Source: an uncultured Draconibacterium sp.
GTDB taxonomy: Bacteria; Bacteroidota; Bacteroidia; Bacteroidales; Prolixibacteraceae
Length of the DNA: 64,000 bases
Direction of reading: 5' to 3'
Assembly (NCBI RefSeq): GCF_913063105.1
Contig: NZ_CAJXYQ010000002.1
Coordinates: 248,001 to 312,000 of the forward strand
Shown: one piece after another, positions 16,882 to 25,806 of the stretch
Numbering within the stretch: the first letter of the stretch is position 1
Layout: every line of letters starts with the position of its first letter
Notes under the pieces: model-generated
What the model was told of the DNA's origin: nothing
The model's database searches: none
What the model saw: only the letters and a program-made list of their open reading frames with translations
Made by a program: the position numbers and the translations under genes

Positions 16882-17949
16882 ATGATTCAACCTAACCCAA
16901 TTATAGGAACCGGACTACACGCTGTAGGAGGCGTTTCAGCTGCCAGTTGTTACATGCCTTTCGAGGGCATAAAAAAATGGTCGTGGGGTACCTTTTGGAT
17001 TGTACAGGCCTTGTTTGCCTGGTGCATTATGCCATTGGTAATTGGTTATTTAACTGTCCCGAATTTATTCCAGGTATTAACAGAAGCTCCGTCTTCGGCT
17101 TTTTGGACTGCTTTTATTTTAGGAGCATGTTATGGTTTTGGCGGCTTGTCGTTTGGTTATGCCATTCGTAATATAGGTTATTCGTTAACCTATACTATTT
17201 CTATTGGTATCTCGGCTGTTTTAGGTACCGTAGTACCTCTTATTCTTAACGGAACAGTTGTACAGCAATTCTCTAAAACAGGCGGAGGAATAGTATTGGC
17301 CGGCATGGTGATTTCAATGCTTGGAGTTGGACTTTGCGGTCGTGCCGGTTTTTTGAAAGAAAAAAATATGGGCGAAAAACAGGCGGGAAGCAAACTCCGG
17401 TTCAATATGAAAAAAGGCCTGTTGCTTACTGTTATTGCCGGTTCGTTATCAGCCGTTTGGGGCATTTCTCTTGAGTTTGGCCAGCCTATTTCCGACATTG
17501 CCGCAAAATACGGAGCAGGTCATTTTGAAGGTAACGCCAAATTGATTGTTTCGTCGTTGGGCTGTTTGCTTACCAATTTAACCTGGTTTATTGTTGTAAC
17601 CATAAAAGACGGCACTATAAAAAGCCTTTGGCAACGAAAAGAAGTGGGGAATAAACTGTTTTTCAGCAACTACGCGTTATCGGCGCTAGCCGGTTCGCTT
17701 TGGTACACACAATTCTTTTTCTACGGACTGGGACACGTTAAAATGGGAAGCTTCCAGTTTGCAAGCTGGGTGTTGCACATGAGTATGCTTATTTTCTTCA
17801 GTTACATTATTGGTGTGATAATGAAAGAATGGCGTGGTGTTAAACGCAAAACATATGTAACATTAATTATTGCTCTTATTGTTTTGGTTGGCTCGTTTGT
17901 TTTAATGAGTTATGGCAGCTACATCGGAGAAATGGTTAACGGACATTAA
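16882..17949 (+). CDS. rhaT: RhaT-family sugar-proton symporter (L-rhamnose/L-fucose-type permease)
   Basis: Inner-membrane permease of the L-rhamnose:H+ symporter family, 355 residues with about ten hydrophobic segments, close to the length of E. coli RhaT. It shows family features near the N-terminus (GTGLHAVGGVSAASCYMPFE, then WSWGTFWIVQ) and a conserved GISLEFGQPI segment in the middle. It closes the GH29 / UroD-like operon before the terminator at 17975, 104 bases after the UroD-like gene, with a small GCGAA-TTC-TTCGC hairpin in the gap. In this setting it may carry L-fucose or L-galactose instead of L-rhamnose, since no rhamnose enzymes are present in the window; the symbol refers to the family, not to a proven substrate. 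Confidence 0.85.
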   Translation: MIQPNPIIGTGLHAVGGVSAASCYMPFEGIKKWSWGTFWIVQALFAWCIMPLVIGYLTVPNLFQVLTEAPSSAFWTAFILGACYGFGGLSFGYAIRNIGYSLTYTISIGISAVLGTVVPLILNGTVVQQFSKTGGGIVLAGMVISMLGVGLCGRAGFLKEKNMGEKQAGSKLRFNMKKGLLLTVIAGSLSAVWGISLEFGQPISDIAAKYGAGHFEGNAKLIVSSLGCLLTNLTWFIVVTIKDGTIKSLWQRKEVGNKLFFSNYALSALAGSLWYTQFFFYGLGHVKMGSFQFASWVLHMSMLIFFSYIIGVIMKEWRGVKRKTYVTLIIALIVLVGSFVLMSYGSYIGEMVNGH

Positions 17950-17974
17950 AACTTAAAACAATAAACTCATAGAT

Positions 17975-18014
17975 AAATTCCATTGTGTATAAAAATTACC
18001 AATGGAATTTTTTT
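17975..18014 (+). terminator. Rho-independent terminator after the permease gene
   Basis: AAATTCCATTG (17975-17985) pairs perfectly with CAATGGAATTT (18000-18010), followed by a run of T to 18014. Closes the GH29 / UroD-like / permease operon. Confidence 0.85.
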
Positions 18015-18024
18015 GTGTAATTGT

Positions 18025-18054
18025 TTGGAATGATTGTTCCAAAGAGTAGTTTTG
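18025..18054 (+). promoter_or_regulatory. TetR operator and promoter upstream of the tetR-type gene
   Basis: TTGGAATGATTGTTCCAA (18025-18042) is an inverted repeat of TTGGAA/TTCCAA with a 6-base spacer. It is followed by TAGTTTTG (18047-18054), a TAnnTTTG -7 element. Near-identical TTGGAATGATTATTCCAA stands at 18629-18646 after the gene. Matching palindromes on both sides of a TetR gene strongly suggest its own operators, here giving autoregulation. Confidence 0.8.
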
Positions 18055-18058
18055 TAAG

Positions 18059-18613
18059 GTGAATAAAAAGGAAGAAATATTACAGGCGGCTTTAAAGCTT
18101 TTAATTGCAAACGGAGTGCATGCCACGCCTATGTCGGCAATTGCGAAAGCGGCAAATACCGGAATGGGAACCATTTATAACTATTTCGGAAACAAAGAGG
18201 AATTAATCAATGCTATTTATGTAAAAATAAAACAGCAGGAAGAAAAGGTATTTGCCAAGGTTGACACCAGGTTGCCCGTTAAAACACAGTTTGAGGCATA
18301 TTATCGTGCATCACTCCATTTTTTTATTGCAAACCCGCTGGCTTTCAAATTTATGATACAATTACACCCTTCGCCTATAATTACCGAGGAAAGTCGAAAT
18401 GTTGGTAAGGCTTCGCTGGGAAAAGTGTTCGATTTATTAAAAAAAGGACAGCAGGAAAGAATTATTAAAACAATTAATACCAGTGAGTTATTGCAATTTG
18501 TGGGAGGAACATTAACCACGTATTTAAACTGGCATTTTAGCAGCAAACAAAAAGAGATAAACGAACGCATTGAAAATCAGCTGAAAATGGTTTGGGATGC
18601 GATAAAAGAATAA
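18059..18613 (+). CDS. TetR-family transcriptional repressor
   Basis: A 184-residue regulator with the N-terminal TetR helix-turn-helix (about 3-50, ILQAALKLLIANGVHATPM and GTIYNYFGNKEELI) and a divergent helical ligand-binding C-terminal domain. The start codon is GTG; the -7 element ends only four bases before it, so the message may be nearly leaderless. Palindromic operators flank the gene at 18025 and 18629, indicating control of itself and of the dehydrogenase at 18749. It is not obviously part of sugar breakdown; TetR-plus-dehydrogenase pairs often respond to small hydrophobic or toxic compounds. The ligand is unknown. Confidence 0.88.
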   Translation: MNKKEEILQAALKLLIANGVHATPMSAIAKAANTGMGTIYNYFGNKEELINAIYVKIKQQEEKVFAKVDTRLPVKTQFEAYYRASLHFFIANPLAFKFMIQLHPSPIITEESRNVGKASLGKVFDLLKKGQQERIIKTINTSELLQFVGGTLTTYLNWHFSSKQKEINERIENQLKMVWDAIKE

Positions 18614-18628
18614 ATTTTTTAAAATAAA

Positions 18629-18646
18629 TTGGAATGATTATTCCAA
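18629..18646 (+). promoter_or_regulatory. Second TetR operator, upstream of the SDR gene
   Basis: TTGGAATGATTATTCCAA, differing by one base in the spacer from the palindrome at 18025-18042. It lies 103 bases before the dehydrogenase start. No convincing TAnnTTTG element was found between the operator and that start. Confidence 0.75.
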
Positions 18647-18748
18647 AAAGGAAAACAAAATAGGTAACATGATGGTATTCGCAGCACTTCAGGTTAAGAT
18701 TTAGTAAGTGAATTCTGCTGTTGCTTATAATTAAACAATTTTTAGATA

Positions 18749-19609
18749 ATGAAAACAAATGTATTGATTACCGGTACATCAACCGGAGTTGGTTTTGAAA
18801 GTGCCCTGTTATTTGCAAAAAACGGTTTCAAAGTTTATGCTAGTATGCGCAACCTGAAAAAAGCCGGACCGTTAAAACAGCAGATCGAAGAAGAGAACCT
18901 GGATATTAAACTGTTGGAGCTGGATGTTGTAGATCCGGCATCCATTGAAAAAGCAGTGAAAACCATTATTGCAAACGATGGTAAAATTGATGTGCTGATT
19001 AACAATGCCGGTGCCGGAATGGCCAAGCCAAGCGAACAGGCAAGTAAAGCCGAAATTAATTGGGTAACAGATGTTAATTACCACGGAGTTGTATATTGTA
19101 CCAACGCCGTTTTACCCTTTATGCGCGAGCGTAAACAAGGAAAAATTATAAACATTACCTCGGTAGGAGGATTGGTGGGACAGCCCTTCAACGAATTGTA
19201 CTGTGCTGCAAAATTTGCGGTAGAAGGCTACACTGAAGCATTGGCGTCATATGTGGGCAAAAACTTTAATATCGACTTTACCTGTATAGAACCAGGTGGA
19301 ATTGCCACCGAGTTTACAAATTCGGCAGTAGCAGCCACAATGGTTGACGGGCAATTGGCTACGGGCGAGTACCTGCCTATTTTTGAGAAATACCTGGGGG
19401 GCGTCCAGCAACGCGCCGAAGAAGAGGAGGTTCAGCTTTATCAAACAGGCCTTGAAGTTGCCGAAGTTGTTTTAAAGGTGGCCAAAAATGAGAACCCACC
19501 CTTACGAATCCGCACATCAGCCTGGGCAGAAAACCTCTGCCAGCTTAAAACAGCTGCCGACCCTGATGGTACTAAGCTTGTAAACCAGGTGTTTAGTCAG
19601 TTTTTATAA
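18749..19609 (+). CDS. Short-chain dehydrogenase/reductase (SDR)
   Basis: Classical NAD(P)-dependent oxidoreductase, 286 residues. It has the TGTSTGVG cofactor loop near residue 8, NNAG near residue 90, catalytic Ser138 (ITSVGG) and the YCAAK motif with Tyr151 and Lys155. The C-terminal extension beyond residue 250 is somewhat longer than in the shortest family members. It lies downstream of the TetR gene and its second operator, so it is probably derepressed by the TetR ligand. The substrate cannot be told; oxidation of a released sugar such as L-fucose is possible but not supported by any specific motif. Confidence 0.88.
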   Translation: MKTNVLITGTSTGVGFESALLFAKNGFKVYASMRNLKKAGPLKQQIEEENLDIKLLELDVVDPASIEKAVKTIIANDGKIDVLINNAGAGMAKPSEQASKAEINWVTDVNYHGVVYCTNAVLPFMRERKQGKIINITSVGGLVGQPFNELYCAAKFAVEGYTEALASYVGKNFNIDFTCIEPGGIATEFTNSAVAATMVDGQLATGEYLPIFEKYLGGVQQRAEEEEVQLYQTGLEVAEVVLKVAKNENPPLRIRTSAWAENLCQLKTAADPDGTKLVNQVFSQFL

Positions 19610-19661
19610 TGGTTTATATCTTAAAGGTAATCAGTTAAAAACTATTGAATCTGTTAAACGT

Positions 19662-19699
19662 AAAAGCACCCGACCAACCGAAGTTGACGGGTGCTTTTT
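19662..19699. terminator. Bidirectional terminator between SDR and GH29 (minus strand)
   Basis: AAAAGCACCCG (19662-19672) pairs with CGGGTGCTTTT (19688-19698) and is followed by T; the A-run on the other side would serve the converging GH29 gene. Confidence 0.85.
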
Positions 19700-19743
19700 G
19701 TCAAAATTAACTAATCAAACCTATTACTTATAATTATGCTTTA

Positions 19744-21288
19744 TTAACCGTCTTCGCCACCAATACCACGTTCTTTATAACCTTCAAGGGTAATTTTAAA
19801 GCAGTGTGCATATTCGGTTGGATAATTTTTAGGAGCCGTAATAATTAAGCCTTTGTCGGTGCGTTCCCAAACAATAGTTTCATTGCTACCAAGTAACTCA
19901 ATATTTTCAATAGGGTTATTTAATGCTCCAATTTGTGTGCTTAAAGTGTTTATCTGTATTTCTTTTTCCGGATCACCCATCACAATGGCATACAATTCAG
20001 TATCCGATTTTTTGGTAAAGCGAATGTCTTTGTTGGTATATTCAATTTTCCCTTTTTCCTCGATTTTATGCCCGCCGGATGCAATACGTGTAGGACCTTC
20101 TCCAAATACAGTCCATGGACGGGTTCCGTAAATGGCATCGCCGTTTACCTTTAGCCAGGCACCCATTTCTGCCAGCAGGTATTTCATTTCTTCCGGAATC
20201 GATCCGTCAGGATCCGGAGGAACGTTAAGCAACATGCAACCGTTTTTAGACACTATATCTACTAAAATATCCACCAGTTCGTTAGGCGTTACAAATTTGG
20301 CATTCGAGCGGTAAAACCAGGCACCGGGCGAGGTGTCGGTTAACCAGGCCTGTTTCTTGGGCTGGTTGGGGCGGCCACGCTCGTAATCGCGAATGGCAAC
20401 TTCTTCAGGGAAAGTCGTTTCTTTAAAACAAACGGCAACATCTTTTCCCCATTCTATTCCTTTATTATAGTAGTAAGCTAAAAATTTCTTGCGATCAGCT
20501 TCCGGCAGATTTTCCAGCCACCAGTCGAACCACAACAGGTCGGGCTGGTAAACATCGATAAATTCTTTTAGTTTAGCCCACCATTCTTCCATAAACCGTT
20601 CTGAAACTTCAGTTGATTCCACATCATGAGGCTCAGTGTATAAATCGTAATCTTCCGGATTTACTGTAAAATAGGCGTGAGCCGGTGCAAAGTATTTCCA
20701 TGTAAATGCGTGGTGAAATGAGCCCATATATTTCAGGCCTTTTTCTTCAATCGTTTTTTTCAGTTCTGCCGAAACGTCAACACCACCATAATTTACCGAG
20801 TTCCACCGGGTTGTCTTGCTGTCCCACATGGCAAAGTTGTCGTGGTGCATGGCTACCGGACCGGCAAATTTTGCCCCGGATGCTGCAAATAAATCGGCCC
20901 ATTCCTGTGCGTTAAAGCCTGTTGGTTTAAACTGATTAATTAAATGGATGTAATCATATTCGGCCGGGTCGCCATATTGTTCAACATGATGTTTAAAATT
21001 CGATGTTTCTTTTTGCCACATACGCATGCCATGCCAGCCTTGCATCCGGTCATTTTCATCCATATTTATAAAGGCATTTGAAACGGGTCCCCAGTGGGCA
21101 TAAATACCGAACTTGGCATCTAAAAACCAATCCGGAGTAACATTAGCTTTCGCCAATGATTCCCAGTTTTCTTCAAATTTTTGATTGCAGCAAGAGGTTT
21201 CAACTTTGTTTTCAGGTGAGTTTGTATTGCATGCTTGAAGTAGTAATAAAATTGCACTGATAATAAGTGGCAGACTGATGGTTTTCAT
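19744..21288 (-). CDS. GH29 alpha-L-fucosidase family lipoprotein (minus strand)
   Basis: GH29 exo-glycosidase, 514 residues, with lipoprotein signal (LLLQAC, Cys20). Family landmarks: FGIYAHWG, AMHHDNFAMWDS, and nucleophile region LLWFDWWLE with Asp255. The segment after HWG (SNAFINMDENDRMQGWHGMR) differs from the usual SVPA..EWY stretch seen in the relatives at 10764 and 62210, so the sugar pocket or the +1 site is probably different. It is the only catalytic gene of the core on the minus strand. It is divergent from the sulfatase at 21572 and has its own pair of C-rich repeats 21 and 44 bp upstream of a TAGCTTTG element, so it appears to belong to the same regulon. Confidence 0.92.
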   Translation of the reverse strand: MKTISLPLIISAILLLLQACNTNSPENKVETSCCNQKFEENWESLAKANVTPDWFLDAKFGIYAHWGPVSNAFINMDENDRMQGWHGMRMWQKETSNFKHHVEQYGDPAEYDYIHLINQFKPTGFNAQEWADLFAASGAKFAGPVAMHHDNFAMWDSKTTRWNSVNYGGVDVSAELKKTIEEKGLKYMGSFHHAFTWKYFAPAHAYFTVNPEDYDLYTEPHDVESTEVSERFMEEWWAKLKEFIDVYQPDLLWFDWWLENLPEADRKKFLAYYYNKGIEWGKDVAVCFKETTFPEEVAIRDYERGRPNQPKKQAWLTDTSPGAWFYRSNAKFVTPNELVDILVDIVSKNGCMLLNVPPDPDGSIPEEMKYLLAEMGAWLKVNGDAIYGTRPWTVFGEGPTRIASGGHKIEEKGKIEYTNKDIRFTKKSDTELYAIVMGDPEKEIQINTLSTQIGALNNPIENIELLGSNETIVWERTDKGLIITAPKNYPTEYAHCFKITLEGYKERGIGGEDG

Positions 21289-21318
21289 TAAAAAATATTT
21301 TCAGGTTTCAGATGAATA

Positions 21319-21376
21319 CAAAGCTAAGGGCTGGCCTTAAATCTTTAGGGAGGTTATTTGCCTAAAATTAGGGGAC
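21319..21376 (-). promoter_or_regulatory. Promoter and C-rich repeats for the minus-strand GH29
   Basis: Read on the minus strand: GTCCCCTA (21376-21369), then CCTCCCTA exactly 23 bp later (21353-21346), then the -7 element TAGCTTTG (21326-21319). The box T positions lie 44 and 21 bp before the -7 element, matching the plus-strand promoters of this locus. Confidence 0.65.
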
Positions 21377-21486
21377 AAATTTTTTAAGCTGATTCTGTTG
21401 TGTTCAGTTTTTTCCACAACAGAGAACAGTTACAAGTTTGGCGATGAACACCTTTAAACCAGACCTAATGAGTTTCAATAAAAAAA

Positions 21487-21547
21487 TTGACCACCTTAAA
21501 TATGAAATTTTACCCCTGACAGGCTTGAACAATACGCAGTACTTTTG
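21487..21547 (+). promoter_or_regulatory. Promoter and C-rich repeats for the sulfatase at 21572
   Basis: TTGACCACCTTA (21487-21498) and TTTACCCCTGAC (21508-21519) form the repeat pair; TACTTTTG (21540-21547) is the -7 element. The box T positions (21496 and 21517) lie 44 and 23 bp upstream of it. Confidence 0.6.
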
Positions 21548-21571
21548 TTGTGTAAACTTTAAGCCAATAAA

Positions 21572-23236
21572 ATGAAGTTTTTAAAACTTTTATCTACACT
21601 AATTATAATCATCGTCTTAAAAAATGTTGCGGTTGCACAAACCAACTTTGTATTTGTTTTAACCGACGATCACCGATACGATTTGTTGGGTTGCACCGGA
21701 AACAACCTTATAAAAACTCCACATATTGATAAACTGGCCAATGACGGTGTGCTTTTTACCAATGCCCACATAACCAGTGCCATTTGCACACCAAGCCGGG
21801 TATCCATGTTTTTAAGTCAGTTTGAACGAAAGCATGGCATAAATTTTAACTCTGGTACAAGCATGTCTGATGAGGCCTGGGAAAAATCATATCCTGTGGT
21901 AATGCGTAAAAATGGCTACTACACCGGTTATATCGGGAAAAACCATGCCCCAATTGGCGATGGTGGTTACGGAAGCGGAGTAATGGAAGAATCGTTTGAT
22001 TACTGGTATGCCGGACACGGACATTTGAGTTTTTATCCCAAAAACAGGCATAAAATTTTTAAGGGAGCAAAAAACGATACCCAGGTGGAGGTAATGAATG
22101 AAGGGGTTGATGATTTTTTTAGCAACGAATATCGATTGGAAGGGGCAAAACATTTTCTGGAAAACCGACCCGATGACCAACCCTTTTGTTTGAGTATTTG
22201 TTTTAACCTGCCTCACGGTGCTAGTACCAGCACCATGAAATTGCTGCCTACCGACTCCTCGCTGTATCGTACAGCTTATCGCGATGTTGAAATACCAATG
22301 CCTGAAAATTACATCACTAAAGCCGATATCAAATCACCAAAATTACCTGCTGAGATACATTTTGCCAACGAGCGCCAGGAGGGCTACAACTATGTGGATA
22401 CACCGGAAACCTTAAAAGAACGAATGATCCGGAATTACCAGGCAGTTACCGGCATTGACGGTTTAATAGGAAGTCTGCGAAAAACATTGGCACAAAATGG
22501 CCTCGATGAAAATACGATAATCATTTTTACATCAGACCATGGTATTTTTTGGGGCGAACACGGACTTGGCGGAAAAGCCTTGTGTTACGAGGTGTGCACT
22601 CATGTGCCAATGATTATTTATAACCCAATGGCACCGGGTAAGGCAAAAGGTGTTATTTCAGACCAACTGGTTCAAACCATCGATATTGCCCCAACCATGC
22701 TCGAGTATGCGGGTATCGAAAAACCGGAAGCATTTCAGGGGAAAAGTTTAGCTGCCCTTGTTGATGGGCACACCGAAACGGTACGCGATTACCTTTTCAC
22801 CGAAAACCTTTGGTCAACCCAGTTTGGAAATCCACGCTGCGAGTCGGTTCAGAATAAAGAATGGAAATACATACGATACTATAAGAATGAGAACCTGAAA
22901 GCTTCTGTAAAAATTAAGGCTGCCCAAATGCTCGGTATGAAAGTTAATGACATGCTTTATGCTCAGCACGATCCGGATATTGCGCAATACAGAGCATTTG
23001 TTGAAGCTCCTTTAAACGGCGAAAACGCAGTTTACGAAGAACTTTATAACCTTAAAAACGACCCGAACGAACAAATAAACCTGGCCGCGGATGAAAAATA
23101 CAACTTGGTGTTGAATGAATTAAGAGCAGCCTGGAAAAAAGAAATTAAATACGCACGAGGCGAAGGTGCACCAAAAGTGCTGCGCTACACAAAAGATTAT
23201 TCCTTGGAAAAAGGAGGCCCGGTATCGCACGAATAG
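21572..23236 (+). CDS. S1-family sulfatase, first gene of the core operon
   Basis: Formylglycine-dependent sulfatase expected to remove sulfate esters from algal oligosaccharides. It is 554 residues with a signal peptide (cut after AVA, about residue 22). It has the metal-binding TDD near the N-terminus and the maturation motif ICTPSR with Cys72, the residue converted to formylglycine. A late TSDHG motif (about residue 325) supplies further metal ligands. The usual GKWH motif is GKNH (about residue 120), a change in the catalytic region worth noting. It lies 58 bases before the GH2 gene. The S1 subfamily and sulfate position cannot be set by eye. Confidence 0.92.
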   Translation: MKFLKLLSTLIIIIVLKNVAVAQTNFVFVLTDDHRYDLLGCTGNNLIKTPHIDKLANDGVLFTNAHITSAICTPSRVSMFLSQFERKHGINFNSGTSMSDEAWEKSYPVVMRKNGYYTGYIGKNHAPIGDGGYGSGVMEESFDYWYAGHGHLSFYPKNRHKIFKGAKNDTQVEVMNEGVDDFFSNEYRLEGAKHFLENRPDDQPFCLSICFNLPHGASTSTMKLLPTDSSLYRTAYRDVEIPMPENYITKADIKSPKLPAEIHFANERQEGYNYVDTPETLKERMIRNYQAVTGIDGLIGSLRKTLAQNGLDENTIIIFTSDHGIFWGEHGLGGKALCYEVCTHVPMIIYNPMAPGKAKGVISDQLVQTIDIAPTMLEYAGIEKPEAFQGKSLAALVDGHTETVRDYLFTENLWSTQFGNPRCESVQNKEWKYIRYYKNENLKASVKIKAAQMLGMKVNDMLYAQHDPDIAQYRAFVEAPLNGENAVYEELYNLKNDPNEQINLAADEKYNLVLNELRAAWKKEIKYARGEGAPKVLRYTKDYSLEKGGPVSHE

Positions 23237-23294
23237 GGGGCGGTAATTGAGCCCATTGGTCCGGTTTTAACGCTTAAATTAAAGAACCTAAAAT

Positions 23295-25766
23295 ATGAAC
23301 ATCAGAAACACTTTTTTACTACTTCTTGGTTTTGCTATCCTGGCGTCGTGCCAGGTGGAACAACCACACATTGCCGACCAAAATTTTAATGCCGATTGGC
23401 TATTTTATAAAGGCGATGCCGAAGGCGCTGAAGCAACAGCTTTCCCTGATGCTGAATGGCGCAAGCTCGATTTACCTCATGATTGGGCTATTGAAGGTCC
23501 GTTTGACGGCGTAAAAAACAATGCCCGCACCGGAGGTTTGCCGGTTCACGGAACGGGCTGGTACCGCAAACATTTTACTGTTGAAAAAGCCATGCAGGGC
23601 AAACAGGTTTCCATTGAGTTTGATGGGGCAATGGATGATGCCCATGTGTGGCTAAATGGCCAACAGGTGGGTAACAGGCCTTATGGTTATATTGGATTCG
23701 AGCTGGATTTAACACCCTACATAAAATTTGGCGAAGAAAATGTTTTGGCGGTGCGTTTGCAACCACAAGACCTTGCCATGCGCTGGTATCCCGGAGCAGG
23801 AATCTACCGCAATGTTCGAATAAAATATAATAATCCCGTTCATATTCCGCAGTGGGGAACTTTTGTTACCACCCCCGAAATATCGGCAGAAAAAGCTGTG
23901 GTGAAAATTAGAACTACTGTAAAAAATGCCGGGCAAACCAGCCAGGTAACGCTAAAAACCAGTTTAAAAGACAAAAATGGTGCAGAAGTGGCAAGTGCAG
24001 CTGAAGAGGTTAACATATCAGGCGAAAAGCTTGCAGAAACCGAACAGGTTCTGGAAGTGGCAAACCCGGAACTTTGGGAGTTGGAAACGCCAACTTTATA
24101 CAAGGTTGTTTCAGAAATAATTCAAAACGGGAATGTGCTGGATGTTTATGAAACTCCCTTTGGCATTCGCACCATTGAATTTACGCCAAACGATGGATTT
24201 CTGTTAAACGGCAAGCGGGTTCTGCTAAAAGGTGTTTGTATGCATCACGACCTTGGTGCACTTGGTTCGGCTTTTAACTACCGTGCACGCGAGCGCCAGA
24301 TGGAAATAATGAAAAGTATGGGGGTAAATGCCCTGCGCACAAGCCACAATCCGCCGGAGCCCGAGTGGTTGGAAATTTGCGATAAAATGGGAATTTTGGT
24401 ACAGGTTGAAGCTTTCGACGAATGGAAAAAGGGAAAGGTAATAAATGGCTACAACCAGTATTTTGATGAGTGGCACGAGCCGGATTTACGCGATATGGTC
24501 CGTCGCGACCGCAATCATCCATCGGTGATAATGTGGAGCCTCGGTAATGAAATTCTGGAACAGGGTGTGGCTGATGGCTGGCAACTTACCAAACACCTGA
24601 ACAATATTGTAAAAGATGAAGATACCACGCGGCCCACAACCGCAGGATTTAATTACTATCCGGCACCTTTTAAAAACAAGTTGGCTTTTGAAATCGATGT
24701 GGTGGGAATGAACTACTGGCCCATTGAGTACAAAGAAATCAAAGAGAAATATCCGGATATGATTGTTTACGGTTCGGAAACTTCATCGCAAACCAGTAGC
24801 CGGGGCGTTTATCATTTGCCTATCGACCCCTTGCCACAGCGCCACACCGGGCATGTTAGCAGTTACGATGTAATTGTTGGTCCGCCTTGGGCTTACCCAC
24901 CTGATGCCGAATGGGATGCACTGGAAGCTGAACCTGCGGCTTTGGGAGAGTTCATCTGGACAGGTTTTGATTACCTGGGAGAACCAACTCCTTATGGTGG
25001 CCGCGATAATTCAACCCATGGCTATTGGAACGACGATTGGCCATCGCGCTCGTCGTATTTCGCACCGGTTGACTTGTGCGGTTTCCCAAAAGATCGCTAT
25101 TATCTGTACCAAAGCCAGTGGACCGAAGAGCCCATGGTGCATGTGTTGCCGCATTGGAACTGGAATGGAATGGAAGGTCAAAACATACCGGTTTTTGCTT
25201 ACACCAACTGCGAAGAGGTAGAGTTGTTTGTGAACGGAAAATCGTATGGTAAAAAAGTAAAAGGGAAAGATTTAACAGAAATTCCTGCAGAGTTTCATTC
25301 ATACCCAAAAGGAACGTACAAAACAAAATACCGCCTCTCGTGGGAAGTGCCGTACCAACCCGGGGTGCTAAAAGTTATTGCCTATAAAAATGGAGAGGCT
25401 ACCATTCAAAAGGAAATAGAAACAGCAGGTAAACCGGCAAAAGTGTTGGTTGAAGCCGACAGAAACGAAATTTCAGCTGATGGTTCAGACCTATCGTTCT
25501 TAACGGTAAAGTTAACCGACGAGAACGGTAACTTGTGCCCCTTATCCGATAATCTGATTGAATTTGAAATTACCGGTGCCGGAACCTTAGTTGGCGTTTG
25601 TAACGGCAATCAGCGCGATCTGTCATCATTTCAGGAGCCTCGCCAGCAAGCCTTTAATGGTTTGTGCCAGGCAATTATTAAAAGTTCCAACGAACCCGGG
25701 GAGATTATCGTAAAAGTTAGCTCCGAAGGATTGGAAAATACCGAAATAAAACTAACAACAAAATAG
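23295..25766 (+). CDS. GH2 beta-galactosidase family lipoprotein
   Basis: Retaining exo-beta-glycosidase, most likely a beta-galactosidase, 823 residues. Lipoprotein signal (ILASC, Cys19). Domains in order: GH2 sugar-binding (about 30-185), immunoglobulin-like (about 190-295), TIM barrel (about 300-600), then a DUF4982-like domain and an Ig-like Big domain to the end (EADRNEISADGSDLSFLTV). The catalytic acid/base is Glu419 in SLGNE and the nucleophile Glu495 in YGSETSS, so it should be active. It would release beta-linked galactose from the non-reducing end of agaran oligosaccharides. Contrast with the second GH2 at 28284, which lacks the normal acid/base motif. Confidence 0.92.
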   Translation: MNIRNTFLLLLGFAILASCQVEQPHIADQNFNADWLFYKGDAEGAEATAFPDAEWRKLDLPHDWAIEGPFDGVKNNARTGGLPVHGTGWYRKHFTVEKAMQGKQVSIEFDGAMDDAHVWLNGQQVGNRPYGYIGFELDLTPYIKFGEENVLAVRLQPQDLAMRWYPGAGIYRNVRIKYNNPVHIPQWGTFVTTPEISAEKAVVKIRTTVKNAGQTSQVTLKTSLKDKNGAEVASAAEEVNISGEKLAETEQVLEVANPELWELETPTLYKVVSEIIQNGNVLDVYETPFGIRTIEFTPNDGFLLNGKRVLLKGVCMHHDLGALGSAFNYRARERQMEIMKSMGVNALRTSHNPPEPEWLEICDKMGILVQVEAFDEWKKGKVINGYNQYFDEWHEPDLRDMVRRDRNHPSVIMWSLGNEILEQGVADGWQLTKHLNNIVKDEDTTRPTTAGFNYYPAPFKNKLAFEIDVVGMNYWPIEYKEIKEKYPDMIVYGSETSSQTSSRGVYHLPIDPLPQRHTGHVSSYDVIVGPPWAYPPDAEWDALEAEPAALGEFIWTGFDYLGEPTPYGGRDNSTHGYWNDDWPSRSSYFAPVDLCGFPKDRYYLYQSQWTEEPMVHVLPHWNWNGMEGQNIPVFAYTNCEEVELFVNGKSYGKKVKGKDLTEIPAEFHSYPKGTYKTKYRLSWEVPYQPGVLKVIAYKNGEATIQKEIETAGKPAKVLVEADRNEISADGSDLSFLTVKLTDENGNLCPLSDNLIEFEITGAGTLVGVCNGNQRDLSSFQEPRQQAFNGLCQAIIKSSNEPGEIIVKVSSEGLENTEIKLTTK

Positions 25767-25806
25767 ACGCTGAGAGCCTGGAGCTCGTGGCCAGAAACTA
25801 AAAAAT

